Shown in pieces: positions 25,444 through 35,369 of a stretch of 64,000 nucleotides of DNA. Under the pieces are notes generated by a model that ran no database searches, was not told the origin of the DNA, and worked only from the letters and a program-made list of their open reading frames with translations. Source of the DNA: Bacteroidetes bacterium MedPE-SWsnd-G1 (lineage in GTDB: Bacteria; Bacteroidota; Bacteroidia; Flavobacteriales; Flavobacteriaceae); the NCBI GenBank assembly GCA_001874265.1, contig MPDD01000002.1, positions 113,625-177,624 of the forward strand, in the 5' to 3' direction. How positions within the stretch are numbered: the stretch's first letter is position 1; each line of letters starts with the position of its first letter. The position numbers and the translations under genes were made by a program.

Positions 25444-26463
25444 CTACAACACAGACTTAAACTGCTCTAAGAAACGCACATCATTCTCATAAAACATTCT
25501 AATATCTGGAATTTGATATAACAACATTGCAATTCGTTCAATTCCCATTCCGAATGCATATCCTGTATATTTTTCAGGGTCTATATTCGCGTTTTTAAGA
25601 ACGTTTGGATCTACCATTCCGCAACCCATAATCTCTAGCCAACCAGTTCCTTTGGTAATTTTATAATCAACTTCCGTTTCTAACCCCCAATAAATATCTA
25701 CCTCAGCACTTGGCTCTGTAAATGGAAAGTACGATGGACGCAATCTAATTTTAGATTTCCCAAACATCTCTTTCGTAAAGTATAATAAGGTTTGTTTCAA
25801 GTCTGCAAACGAAACATCAGTATCTATGTATAAACCTTCTACCTGATGAAAAATACAATGTGCTCTGGCAGAAATATCTTCATTCCTAAATACGCGACCT
25901 GGAGAAATTGTTCTAATAGGAGGTTCATTCTCCTCCATGTATCGGACTTGAACAGAACTTGTGTGCGTTCTTAATAAGATATCTGGATCTTGTTCAATAA
26001 AAAATGTGTCTTGCATATCTCTAGCCGGATGATATTCCGGAAGATTTAATGCTGTAAAATTATGCCAATCATCTTCTATTTCTGGTCCTTCAGAAACTGT
26101 AAAACCAATTTTAGAAAACACTTCAATAATTCTATTTCTAACCAATGATATTGGATGACGAGACCCTAATTGAATCGGTTCAGAAGGACGGGTTAAATCG
26201 CCATAAATAGCCTTAGAACTTGCTGTATCTTCAATGGCATCGTTTAATTCCTTTACTTTATCAGTAGCTGCATTTCTTAACCTGTTTAAAGCTTGGCCTA
26301 AATCTTTCTTCATTGAGGCATCTACTGTTTTAAACTCAGTAAACAACTCTTTTAGCAAACCTTTATTCCCTAAATACTTAATTCTAAAGGCTTCAATTTC
26401 TTCCTTTGAAACAGCTTTAAATGCCTGAACATCACCAATTAATTCCGTTACCTTATCTAACAT
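25444..26463 (-). CDS. pheS: Phenylalanyl-tRNA synthetase alpha subunit
   Basis: Catalytic alpha chain of the alpha2-beta2 class II synthetase charging tRNA-Phe. The 339 residues have the N-terminal coiled coil (about 1-85), class II motif 1 around SRHPISLVRNRIIEVF, motif 2 with GRVFRNEDISARAHCIFHQVEG, and motif 3 GYAFGMGIERIAMLLYQIPDIR. The SYFPFTEPSAEV segment is the phenylalanine-binding signature. The beta subunit gene pheT is not in this window. Confidence 0.97.
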   Translation of the reverse strand: MLDKVTELIGDVQAFKAVSKEEIEAFRIKYLGNKGLLKELFTEFKTVDASMKKDLGQALNRLRNAATDKVKELNDAIEDTASSKAIYGDLTRPSEPIQLGSRHPISLVRNRIIEVFSKIGFTVSEGPEIEDDWHNFTALNLPEYHPARDMQDTFFIEQDPDILLRTHTSSVQVRYMEENEPPIRTISPGRVFRNEDISARAHCIFHQVEGLYIDTDVSFADLKQTLLYFTKEMFGKSKIRLRPSYFPFTEPSAEVDIYWGLETEVDYKITKGTGWLEIMGCGMVDPNVLKNANIDPEKYTGYAFGMGIERIAMLLYQIPDIRMFYENDVRFLEQFKSVL

Positions 26464-26483
26464 TTGTTCTTGAAATTAGACCG

Positions 26484-26491
26484 CAAATTTA
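26484..26491 (-). promoter_or_regulatory. -7 promoter element of pheS
   Basis: Minus-strand TAAATTTG fits TAnnTTTG, 20 bases before the pheS ATG. Confidence 0.55.
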
Positions 26492-26604
26492 CATTTTTTT
26501 ATCGATTCTAATTCATAAAGATGGTGATAGAATTTTCAATAAAAAATCTTCAAACCATCAAAAGAATAAATTGACAAAAAAAAGAGGTTAAAATATCAAT
26601 TTAA

Positions 26605-27999
<1,395 letters not shown>

Positions 28000-28023
28000 A
28001 AATATTCTTAATTCAAATAAGCG

Positions 28024-28060
28024 AAAAAGGGTACAACTGTAATGGTTGCACCCTTTTTTA
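28024..28060. terminator. Terminator between gdhA and the repeat-protein gene
   Basis: AAAAAGGGT and ACCCTTTTTT pair, extended by CAAC/GTTG across one A.C mismatch. The flanking A- and T-runs allow use from both convergent genes. Confidence 0.88.
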
Positions 28061-28081
28061 ATTTGTTATTTTTAAACCTTA

Positions 28082-28480
28082 CTACATTCCAATAAGGCTC
28101 ATTGCTTTTTTCAAAAGTTCAGGATTACTCTTAATATAATCCATGGCTTTTTTAATCAACTCTGGATTATCTTTAATATAGTTCATAACCTTGTCCATAG
28201 CATTCGGATTCTTCTTAATTGCCTCAACAACCTTTTCTTTGGTTTCAGGATTATTTTTTAAATAATCAATCGCTTTTTGTCGCATCTCTGGGTTATTCAA
28301 TAACATTTCTTTCACCTTTGCTTGTGCTTCAGGTGTGTCAAATAACGCTTTCATTTGTTCCATTTGAACATCACTAGACGAACTTGGAATTTTAACATTA
28401 GGAATTGATTGTGCATTTACAGTAGTTGTGCAAACGAAAAACAGTAACAGCACTGCTGAACTTAATAGTAGTTTTTTCAT
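28082..28480 (-). CDS. Small exported protein built of 14-residue helical repeats
   Basis: 132 residues: a signal peptide about 1-24 (ending VNAQ), a short Ser-rich linker, then six repeats of exactly 14 residues. The repeat prolines are at 50, 64, 78, 92, 106 and 120. The consensus is M-D-Y-I-K-x-N-P-E-L-x-K-K-A. Each unit can form one short amphipathic helix capped by Asn-Pro, so a small solenoid or helical array in the periplasm or outside is likely. I recognise no family name and no catalytic residues. Monocistronic, convergent with gdhA. Expression is probably real because the signal peptide and codon use look normal. Confidence 0.7.
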   Translation of the reverse strand: MKKLLLSSAVLLLFFVCTTTVNAQSIPNVKIPSSSSDVQMEQMKALFDTPEAQAKVKEMLLNNPEMRQKAIDYLKNNPETKEKVVEAIKKNPNAMDKVMNYIKDNPELIKKAMDYIKSNPELLKKAMSLIGM

Positions 28481-28540
28481 AATTTATTTTTTTAATTAGA
28501 ACACTAATTTACAATATAATATTTAATGCTGCATTTACCT

Positions 28541-28548
28541 TATTTTTG
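28541..28548 (+). promoter_or_regulatory. -7 promoter element four bases before the dinB start
   Basis: TATTTTTG fits TAnnTTTG and is followed by ATTG and then the GTG start at 28553. The expected transcription start coincides with the initiation codon, so a leaderless mRNA is predicted. Confidence 0.55.
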
Positions 28549-28552
28549 ATTG

Positions 28553-29644
28553 GTGGAAGGTGAAACAACATATCGGAAAATTATTCATGTAGATATGGAT
28601 GCTTTTTATGCATCGGTAGAGCAATTAGACAATCCGGAATTGAGAGGGAAACCCGTTGCTGTTGGAGGTGAAAGCGAGCGAGGTGTAGTTTCAGCTGCTA
28701 GTTATGAAGCTCGAAAATTCGGAGTAAGATCTGCCATGAGCGGTGTTGTTGCTCGTAAAAATTGTCCGGAGTTGATATTTGTTCCTCCAAGATTTAATCG
28801 ATACAAAGAAATTTCTAAAGAAGTTAGATCCATATTTTCTGAATATACCAATTTAGTTGAGCCGTTGTCTTTAGACGAAGCGTATTTGGATGTTACTCAA
28901 AATAAAAAGGGAAACCCATCGGCTTCTTTAATTGCCAAAGAGATTAGAGCCCAGATTTATGATAGATTAAGTTTGCGCGCATCTGCTGGTATTTCATATA
29001 ATAAATTTTTAGCTAAAGTTGCCTCTGACATAAACAAACCAAACGGGCAAAAAACCATTCCACCAGAAGAAGCTTTGTCGTTTTTAGAAGGATTGGAAAT
29101 TAATAAATTCTATGGCGTAGGTAAAGTTACCACTACCAAGATGTACAACCTTGGTATTTTTAATGGAAAAGATTTAAAAGCAAAAGACGAAGCCTTTTTA
29201 ACCGCTAATTTTGGGAAATCGGGCAAGCACTATTACAATATTGTACGGGGAATTCATAATGGTGTTGTCAATCCAAACCATACACCAAAGTCAGTTGCTG
29301 CTGAACACACCTTTAAAACAAATTTAACTTCAGAAGTTTTTATGATGGAGCGACTTGAACGCATAGCAGATGAACTAGAGGGTCGCTTGAAAAAATCTAA
29401 ATTAGCAGGGAAAACCATAACCTTAAAAATTAAATACAGTGATTTTACACAACAAACAAGAAGTAAGACTGTACCTTATTTTGTAAAAGATAAAAGTGTA
29501 TTACTAGAAAATGTGCGAGAATTATTATACCAAGAACGATTGAAAAATTCGGTACGTTTGTTGGGCATATCTGTGACTAATTTAAACGTAAATACCAAGA
29601 AAAAAGAAGAAGTACTTGATGTGCAATTAAAACTAGAATTTTAA
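28553..29644 (+). CDS. dinB: DNA polymerase IV (Y-family translesion polymerase)
   Basis: Error-prone polymerase for lesion bypass. 363 residues from a GTG at 28553. There is no ATG before the active-site motif KIIHVDMDAFYASVEQ, which must lie about ten residues in, so the start is GTG (or TTG three bases earlier). Catalytic acids are Asp14 and the Asp-Glu of PLSLDEAYLDVT. The steric-gate Tyr/Phe region, SAGISYNKFLAKVASDINKPNG and the little-finger domain to residue 363 follow. First of four same-strand genes (dinB, GNAT, FAD oxidoreductase, GreA-like). No LexA-type palindrome was recognised upstream. Confidence 0.95.
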   Translation: MEGETTYRKIIHVDMDAFYASVEQLDNPELRGKPVAVGGESERGVVSAASYEARKFGVRSAMSGVVARKNCPELIFVPPRFNRYKEISKEVRSIFSEYTNLVEPLSLDEAYLDVTQNKKGNPSASLIAKEIRAQIYDRLSLRASAGISYNKFLAKVASDINKPNGQKTIPPEEALSFLEGLEINKFYGVGKVTTTKMYNLGIFNGKDLKAKDEAFLTANFGKSGKHYYNIVRGIHNGVVNPNHTPKSVAAEHTFKTNLTSEVFMMERLERIADELEGRLKKSKLAGKTITLKIKYSDFTQQTRSKTVPYFVKDKSVLLENVRELLYQERLKNSVRLLGISVTNLNVNTKKKEEVLDVQLKLEF

Positions 29645-29655
29645 TCTTAAAGTGT

Positions 29656-30108
29656 ATGAAAATAAACGTTGTCAGAACCAGTTCTGAAAACTCGGATTTT
29701 ATTGAGTTGGTAAAACAGCTAGATGCGTATCTTAAAGTTATGGACGGAGAAGAACATGAGTTTTACAAGCAATTTAATACGATTGAGACCTTAAAATATG
29801 TTGTGGTTATTTATGTTGATGAAATACCTGCAGCATGTGGAGCGTTTAGAAGTTATTCGAATGAAACAGCAGAAATTAAAAGAATGTATGTTGCAGTAGA
29901 GGTCCGAAGAAAAGGACTTGCTCAAAATGTTTTAACCGCATTAGAAGATTGGTCAAAGGAAATAGGATTTAAAAATTGCATTTTAGAGACGGGTAAAAGA
30001 ATGACAAGTGCAGTGGCCTTTTATTTAAAAAATAAATATAAAGTCATTCCTAATTATGGACAATACAAACATGTTGGTGATAGTGTATGTTTTCAAAAGA
30101 ATTTATAA
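29656..30108 (+). CDS. GNAT family N-acetyltransferase
   Basis: 150 residues, cytoplasmic, acetyl-CoA dependent with unknown acceptor. The GNAT fold is shown by AACGAFRSYSNETAEIKRMYV (beta4 region), the acetyl-CoA pyrophosphate loop VRRKGLAQNVL, then LEDWSKEIGFKNCILETG and VAFYLKNKYKVIPNYG near the end. It begins 11 bases after dinB and its stop abuts the next ATG, so it belongs to the dinB transcription unit. Confidence 0.88.
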   Translation: MKINVVRTSSENSDFIELVKQLDAYLKVMDGEEHEFYKQFNTIETLKYVVVIYVDEIPAACGAFRSYSNETAEIKRMYVAVEVRRKGLAQNVLTALEDWSKEIGFKNCILETGKRMTSAVAFYLKNKYKVIPNYGQYKHVGDSVCFQKNL

Positions 30109-31212
30109 ATGAATTACAGTTATTGGGAATTAAAATCGTGGTTTAGAAACGTAGACTTTGCCATAATCGGAAGTGGAATTGTTGGTCTTTCAGCAGCATT
30201 ACATTTAAAAGAAAAATACCCTCAGTCAAATATTTTAATTCTTGAAAAAGGTCAACTACCACAAGGAGCGAGTACTAAAAATGCTGGGTTCGCTTGCTTC
30301 GGAAGTCTTTCTGAAATTATGAGCGATTTAAAAAGTCATTCTATTTCAGAAGTGGTTGACTTGGTTCAAAAACGTTGGAATGGCTTAAACTTACTAAGGA
30401 AAACCTTGGGTGATACTGAAATCGATTTTCAACAAAAAGGAGGGTACGAATTGTTCACTGAAAATTCAGACCTGTTTGATACCTGTTATTCAAAAATGAA
30501 TGAAATCAATTCTTATCTAAACCCAGTTTTTAAAGATGCTGTGTTTTCGGCTTCGGAAAATAATTTTCAATTTGAAAAAATTTACCCAAGGCTAATTTTT
30601 AACAAGTTTGAAGGGCAAATTGATACCGGTAAAATGATGAGTGCGCTACTTTCAAAAGTTCAGTCAAAAGGAGTGAAAATATTAAATAATGCAAATGTAA
30701 ATTACATTGACGACTTTGGTACAATAACATTAATGGAAGGTTTTTCGTTTGGCGTTGACAAAATTATTTTAGCGACAAATGGCTTTGCGCAAGAATTTTT
30801 AGATGAAAATGTAAAGCCAGCTCGTGCTCAGGTATTAATTACAGAACCAATAAACGATTTACATATTAAAGGAACATTCCATTTAAATGAAGGCTATTAT
30901 TATTTTAGAAACATAAACAATCGAATATTATTTGGAGGAGGAAGAAACCTCAACTTTAAAGGTGAAGAGACCACAACATTTGGTACCACGGATCAGATTC
31001 AGAATGAATTAGACAAATTACTAAAAGAAGTGATACTGCCTAATAAAGAAGTGAAAATTGATCATAGATGGAGTGGCATAATGGGAGTTGGCTCGCAGAA
31101 AAAAGCCATCGTTAAACAAGTTTCTAACAATGTTTTTTGTGCCGTCCGGTTAGGTGGAATGGGTGTTGCAATAGGAAGTAGTATTGGAAAAGAAGTGGCT
31201 AATATCGTTTAA
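30109..31212 (+). CDS. FAD-dependent oxidoreductase (DAO/DadA-like)
   Basis: 367 residues. After a short N-terminal tail comes the dinucleotide-binding motif FAIIGSGIVGLSAALHL near 17-33 with the acidic ribose ligand in ILEKGQ. It ends with the FAD-closing segment VRLGGMGVAIGSSIGKEVA. The middle, KNAGFACFGS and AQVLITEP, fits the D-amino-acid oxidase/glycine oxidase superfamily; substrate unknown. Its ATG directly follows the GNAT stop, and the next gene starts one base after its stop. Confidence 0.85.
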   Translation: MNYSYWELKSWFRNVDFAIIGSGIVGLSAALHLKEKYPQSNILILEKGQLPQGASTKNAGFACFGSLSEIMSDLKSHSISEVVDLVQKRWNGLNLLRKTLGDTEIDFQQKGGYELFTENSDLFDTCYSKMNEINSYLNPVFKDAVFSASENNFQFEKIYPRLIFNKFEGQIDTGKMMSALLSKVQSKGVKILNNANVNYIDDFGTITLMEGFSFGVDKIILATNGFAQEFLDENVKPARAQVLITEPINDLHIKGTFHLNEGYYYFRNINNRILFGGGRNLNFKGEETTTFGTTDQIQNELDKLLKEVILPNKEVKIDHRWSGIMGVGSQKKAIVKQVSNNVFCAVRLGGMGVAIGSSIGKEVANIV

Positions 31213-31213
31213 T

Positions 31214-31663
31214 ATGGAAGTGAAAAATCTACTTTTTGAAGCATGTCAAGAATTTGTGCAAAGTAAGTTGAACACGATAGAGCAAACCATTCAATCAAAT
31301 AAAAATGCTCTACATTCTGAAACCAAAAGTTCTGCTGGAGACAAACATGAAACCGGAAGAGCAATGCTGCAATTAGAGATGGAAAAAGCAGGTCAACAAT
31401 TGGTAGAGGTTCAAAAAATGCAAGAACAATTATCTAAAATTGAATTAGATTCAGATCATAACAATGTGCACCTCGGAAGTTTGGTTTATACTAGTAGTGG
31501 CACTTTTTTTATTGCCATAAGCAAAGGTCAGATTAAAATTGGAAACGAAATTTATTTTGCAATTTCTAGCCAATCTCCTATTGGAAAATTATTAATGGGG
31601 AAATCTGAGAATGAAGAGATTGAGTTTAGAGGACAACGAACTAAAATCTTAAATATAGTGTAA
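31214..31663 (+). CDS. GreA/GreB C-terminal-like protein
   Basis: 149 residues from the ATG at 31214, one base after the oxidoreductase stop (an upstream in-frame start at 31184 would overlap it needlessly). The N-terminal part is a charged coiled coil (KLNTIEQTIQSNKN ... HETGRAMLQLEMEKAGQQL). The C-terminal part resembles the GreA/Rnk FKBP-like domain, ending ISSQSPIGKLLMGKSENEEI, comparable with the SPIGKALLGK motif of GreA. It may bind RNA polymerase as a secondary-channel factor; the acidic tip expected for cleavage factors is not obvious. Such genes are often mislabelled 3-oxoacyl-ACP synthase, for which I see no support. Confidence 0.65.
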   Translation: MEVKNLLFEACQEFVQSKLNTIEQTIQSNKNALHSETKSSAGDKHETGRAMLQLEMEKAGQQLVEVQKMQEQLSKIELDSDHNNVHLGSLVYTSSGTFFIAISKGQIKIGNEIYFAISSQSPIGKLLMGKSENEEIEFRGQRTKILNIV

Positions 31664-31696
31664 CCCTTGACAAATGATTCTTTCCGATTCTTTTGG

Positions 31697-32614
31697 CTAT
31701 AATTCTTCAATTTTCAAACAAACACTTTCTCCAATTTCCAAAACATCGCTGTGTTCCAAAAAGATAGGGTTTCCATCTAATTTCGCTTGAATTAAATAAT
31801 TATTTCCTTTGTAATAACTTTGCTCAACAACTGCTTTCATTTCAGAATTTACAACCACTTTTAATTGATGTGCGTATACAAATCCATAATTGGGCAATTC
31901 ATTAAATTCACCAAAAAATGACGCTATTAAATTGGTCTTTGGATTATTATATAATTCTTTTGGCGTTCCGTATGCTTCGATTTGTGCGTTGTTAATTACA
32001 AGCATTTTATCTGCATACCCTAAAACATCTTCATGATTATGCGTAGCGACTAAACATGTGATGTTTTTTTCTTTTAAATATCTAAATATTTTTCTTCTAA
32101 GCGATTGTTTTTTAAAATTATCTATGTGACTAAAAGGCTCATCGAGCAATAACAATTCAGGCTCCTTAGCCAAAGATTTAGCAATAGCAACACGTTGCTT
32201 CTGCCCGCCACTTAAAAATTGCACTTTTGTACTAGAAAATTCGGTTAATTCAACGACCTCTAACAATTCTGCAATACGCTGCTTTTTTAATGAAAGATTT
32301 GTGTTTGATAGGTACTTTCCTACATTTTCTGCCACCGTAATAAAAGGCATAATATTAAATTCCTGCGTTACAGATTTTGTAAACTCATAGCCTGTAACCA
32401 AATTATGTTCTGGACCTAAAATTTCTGTTTCCTTCCAGAATATTTGCCCTTTATTTAAATCAAACTCACCATAAATTAATTGAAGTAAAGTACTTTTTCC
32501 TGAGCCACTTTCACCAATAATGGATAAATGTTCCCCAGGAAACACCTTAAATTCGATGTTTTTTAGGATAACATCTTGATCATATTGAAAGGAAATATTT
32601 TCTACGCTTAGCAT
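31697..32614 (-). CDS. ABC transporter ATP-binding protein
   Basis: 305 residues from the ATG at 32614 (an upstream ATG at 32632 would lie above the promoter element). Walker A is GESGSGKST, the signature FLSGGQKQRVAIAKSLA, Walker B LLLLDEPFSHID, the H-loop ATHNHEDV. A C-terminal extension of about 75 residues after the nucleotide-binding domain resembles the TOBE-type regulatory end of importer ATPases such as PotA/FbpC. No permease gene is adjacent, so the partner and substrate are unknown. The minus-strand TATTTTTG lies four bases before the ATG (predicted leaderless). Confidence 0.85.
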   Translation of the reverse strand: MLSVENISFQYDQDVILKNIEFKVFPGEHLSIIGESGSGKSTLLQLIYGEFDLNKGQIFWKETEILGPEHNLVTGYEFTKSVTQEFNIMPFITVAENVGKYLSNTNLSLKKQRIAELLEVVELTEFSSTKVQFLSGGQKQRVAIAKSLAKEPELLLLDEPFSHIDNFKKQSLRRKIFRYLKEKNITCLVATHNHEDVLGYADKMLVINNAQIEAYGTPKELYNNPKTNLIASFFGEFNELPNYGFVYAHQLKVVVNSEMKAVVEQSYYKGNNYLIQAKLDGNPIFLEHSDVLEIGESVCLKIEEL

Positions 32615-32618
32615 GGGA

Positions 32619-32626
32619 CAAAAATA
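32619..32626 (-). promoter_or_regulatory. -7 promoter element four bases before the ABC ATPase start
   Basis: Minus-strand TATTTTTG, then TCCC, then ATG at 32614. The element overlaps the T-rich tail of the terminator of the upstream peptidase gene. Confidence 0.55.
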
Positions 32627-32657
32627 AAACAAAAGCCCACTGTTAAAGCGGGCTTTC
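32627..32657 (-). terminator. Terminator of the prolyl oligopeptidase gene
   Basis: On the minus strand AAAGCCCGC and GTGGGCTTT pair and a T-rich stretch follows. It directly abuts the promoter of the ABC ATPase gene. Confidence 0.8.
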
Positions 32658-32682
32658 GAAATTTTTATTTAGGATTGATCAA

Positions 32683-34839
32683 TTAACCTTTTACTTTCTC
32701 TTTTGTTGCACTTGGCAATTCTTCAAACCCCATATTGTTCAGGGTAAAACTGAATATATCAGCCGCCTGTTCAATTCTTTTAGAAACTGGAGTTCCGGCA
32801 CCGTGACCCGCATCCGTTTCTATTCTTATCAATGTTGGGTTTGCTCCTTTTTGTTTTGCTTGCAACTCAGCAGCAAACTTAAAACTATGTGCAGGTACTA
32901 CTCTATCATCATGATCGCCAGTTGTAACCAATGTTGCAGGATAAGCAACTCCTTCTTTTACATTATGAACAGGTGAATACCCTTTTAAATATTCAAACAT
33001 TTCTTTGTTGTCGTTGGCTGTTCCATAATCATAAGCCCATCCAGCACCTGCAGTAAATGTATGATAACGCAGCATATCCATAACTCCTACTGCTGGCAAA
33101 GCCACCTTCATCAACTCTGGTCTTTGTGTCATAGTTGCTCCAACTAGCAAGCCTCCGTTAGATCCACCTCTGATCGCTAAATAATCAGATGATGTATACT
33201 TCTCTGCAATTAAATATTCTGCCGCAGCAATAAAATCGTCAAACACGTTTTGTTTTTGAAGTTTCGTTCCCGCAACATGCCATTTTTTACCGTACTCTCC
33301 ACCACCTCTAAGGTTTGGTACAGCATAAACACCTCCCATTTCCATCCAAACTGCATTGGTTACACTAAACCCAGGATTTAGACTTATATTAAATCCTCCA
33401 TAACCATAAAGAATGGTTGGGTTCTTCCCGTTTAATTCTAATCCTTTCTTATAGGTAATTATCATCGGTACTTTTGTACCGTCTTTAGATGTAAAGAATA
33501 CTTGTTTGCTTTCATATTCATCACTTTTAAAATCAATCGCTGGTTGCCAATACAATTCAGACGTTCCAGTATGTGCGTTAAATTTATAAATACTCCCAGG
33601 AGTACTATAGTTAGTAAATGAATAGTAATCTATTTTAGCATCTTTTTTACCACCAAAACCACCAGCGTTCCCAATGCCAGGCAATTCAACGTCTCGAATA
33701 AATTTTCCATCATAATCATATTGCTTTACTTTAGACACGGCATCGACCATATATTCTGCAAAGAAATAGCCTCCACCGGTTGAAGGAGAAAGAACATGTT
33801 CAGTCTCTGGAATAAAATCAACCCAATTATCTGGAATTGGGTTCGATGCATCTACGGTAACAATTTTTTTATTTGGCGCATTTAAGTTCGTCACTAAATA
33901 TAGTTTACTTCCAACATTATCAATAGGATAAGTATCACTATCTGTATGATCTACAACTGTTACAAATTTGCTATTCTTCTTTCTTAAATCTTTAATAAAC
34001 AACTTATTTCCAGAAGTGGATATACTTGCTGTCAACACTAGAAAACGGTCATCTTCAGATACTCCTGCGCCCACATATCTATGTTTTTCAGCATCAGTAC
34101 CTCCATAAATTAGTGCATCCTCTTTTTGATGCGTACCTAACTTATGATAATATACTTTGTGTTGGTCTGTTTTGGCAGATAATTCACTCCCTTTCGGTTT
34201 GTCATAACTAGAATAATAGAAACCTTCATTCTTAAACCAAGAAACACCGCTGAATTTGACATCAACCAATGTGTCTTCAATTATTTCTTTAGATTCCACA
34301 TCCATTACTAGAATTTTTCTCCAATCAGAACCACCTTCCGAAATAGAATATGCTGCCAATTTTCCATTTCTAGAAAAGGATAAGCCGGCTAAAGAAACTG
34401 TTCCGTCTTCGGAAAAAGAATTTGGGTCTAAAAACACTTCTGGCTTCTCATCTCCTTTATGACGATACACTACATATTGGTTTTGCAATCCATCATTTTT
34501 ATAAGAATAGGTATAATCACCCTCAATAAAAGGAGCTCCAATTTTTTCGTAATTCCATAATTTTTCCAAACGGTTTTTTAATTCATCTCTGTATGGAATG
34601 TTTTCTAAATACCCAAAGGTTACCTTATTTTGACTGGCAACCCAATCTCCAGTTTCTTCAGACATATCGTCTTCTAACCAACGATATGGATCTTTAACTT
34701 TAGTTCCGAAATAGTCTGTAATGGTATCAACCTTTTTAGTAGTAGGATAATTCAATGGCTCTAAATTTTGCTTGTTTTCTGCAGTTGTACATGATGCAAT
34801 AGTTGCACCTAACACTACAATGGATAGTAGTTTTTTCAT
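32683..34839 (-). CDS. Prolyl oligopeptidase family serine peptidase (S9A), lipoprotein
   Basis: 718 residues, cleaving short peptides after proline. A lipoprotein signal (ATIASC, residues 1-16) puts it in the periplasm or at the outer membrane. The N-terminal part [19 protein letters not shown] and the following seven-bladed propeller filter substrates by size. The catalytic triad is Ser near 559 in IRGGSNGG, Asp near 640 in [11 protein letters not shown] and His near 678 in DAGHGAGT. Length and order are those of the family. It has its own promoter and terminator. Confidence 0.94.
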   Translation of the reverse strand: MKKLLSIVVLGATIASCTTAENKQNLEPLNYPTTKKVDTITDYFGTKVKDPYRWLEDDMSEETGDWVASQNKVTFGYLENIPYRDELKNRLEKLWNYEKIGAPFIEGDYTYSYKNDGLQNQYVVYRHKGDEKPEVFLDPNSFSEDGTVSLAGLSFSRNGKLAAYSISEGGSDWRKILVMDVESKEIIEDTLVDVKFSGVSWFKNEGFYYSSYDKPKGSELSAKTDQHKVYYHKLGTHQKEDALIYGGTDAEKHRYVGAGVSEDDRFLVLTASISTSGNKLFIKDLRKKNSKFVTVVDHTDSDTYPIDNVGSKLYLVTNLNAPNKKIVTVDASNPIPDNWVDFIPETEHVLSPSTGGGYFFAEYMVDAVSKVKQYDYDGKFIRDVELPGIGNAGGFGGKKDAKIDYYSFTNYSTPGSIYKFNAHTGTSELYWQPAIDFKSDEYESKQVFFTSKDGTKVPMIITYKKGLELNGKNPTILYGYGGFNISLNPGFSVTNAVWMEMGGVYAVPNLRGGGEYGKKWHVAGTKLQKQNVFDDFIAAAEYLIAEKYTSSDYLAIRGGSNGGLLVGATMTQRPELMKVALPAVGVMDMLRYHTFTAGAGWAYDYGTANDNKEMFEYLKGYSPVHNVKEGVAYPATLVTTGDHDDRVVPAHSFKFAAELQAKQKGANPTLIRIETDAGHGAGTPVSKRIEQAADIFSFTLNNMGFEELPSATKEKVKG

Positions 34840-34856
34840 GAGTGTAAGTTTAGATC

Positions 34857-34864
34857 CAAAAATA
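34857..34864 (-). promoter_or_regulatory. -7 promoter element of the prolyl oligopeptidase gene
   Basis: Minus-strand TATTTTTG fits TAnnTTTG, 17 bases before the ATG at 34839. Confidence 0.5.
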
Positions 34865-34928
34865 CTTAAAATTAACTTGATTAAAAACCTTTGCTACTCA
34901 TGTTACAAATAGATCTGTAAGTTAAACT

Positions 34929-34936
34929 TATCTTTG
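34929..34936 (+). promoter_or_regulatory. -7 promoter element of the thioredoxin gene
   Basis: TATCTTTG fits TAnnTTTG, 31 bases before the ATG at 34968. Confidence 0.55.
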
Positions 34937-34967
34937 CCGTCCAACAAAAGGATTAAATTTTTAAGAA

Positions 34968-35327
34968 ATGACAGAATTATTAACACAACAAACATTTTTT
35001 GACAAAGTGTTTGATTATAGCAAAAATAAAGATTGGAAATTTGAAGGTGATAAGCCAGCGATCATAGATTTTTATGCTGATTGGTGCGGACCATGTAAAA
35101 TGATTGCTCCGATATTAGAGGAACTTTCTGAAGATTTTAAAGGAAAAGTAGATATCTATAAGGTAGATACTGAAGCAGAAAAAGAATTATCGGCAGCCTT
35201 TGCAATTAGAAGTATTCCTTCGATGTTATTTATTCCTATGGATGGACAACCTCAAATGGCGCAAGGTGCACTGCCAAAAGTAGAACTAGAACGCATTATA
35301 AAAGATGTGTTGAGTGTAGAAAAATAA
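34968..35327 (+). CDS. Thioredoxin
   Basis: 119-residue cytoplasmic dithiol/disulfide protein. The active site is WCGPCK (Cys40, Cys43) after FYAD, the cis-Pro is in IRSIPSMLFI and the ending KVELERII is typical. The N-terminal extension of about 20 residues before the first strand is longer than in E. coli TrxA. Monocistronic, between its own promoter and a bidirectional terminator. Whether this is the main thioredoxin cannot be told. Confidence 0.92.
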   Translation: MTELLTQQTFFDKVFDYSKNKDWKFEGDKPAIIDFYADWCGPCKMIAPILEELSEDFKGKVDIYKVDTEAEKELSAAFAIRSIPSMLFIPMDGQPQMAQGALPKVELERIIKDVLSVEK

Positions 35328-35330
35328 AAT

Positions 35331-35369
35331 AATCTGTGCAATGAAGTTTATTTCAAGGCACAGATTTTA
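35331..35369. terminator. Hairpin terminator between the thioredoxin and epimerase-like genes
   Basis: AATCTGTGC (35331-35339) pairs with GCACAGATT (35358-35366). Flanking T-rich DNA on both sides suits both convergent genes; it overlaps the stop of the minus-strand gene. Confidence 0.7.

Noticed and set aside
31697..32614. ABC ATPase considered part of a transport operon with the oligopeptidase
   Set aside because: A terminator and an independent promoter separate the two genes and no permease gene is adjacent.
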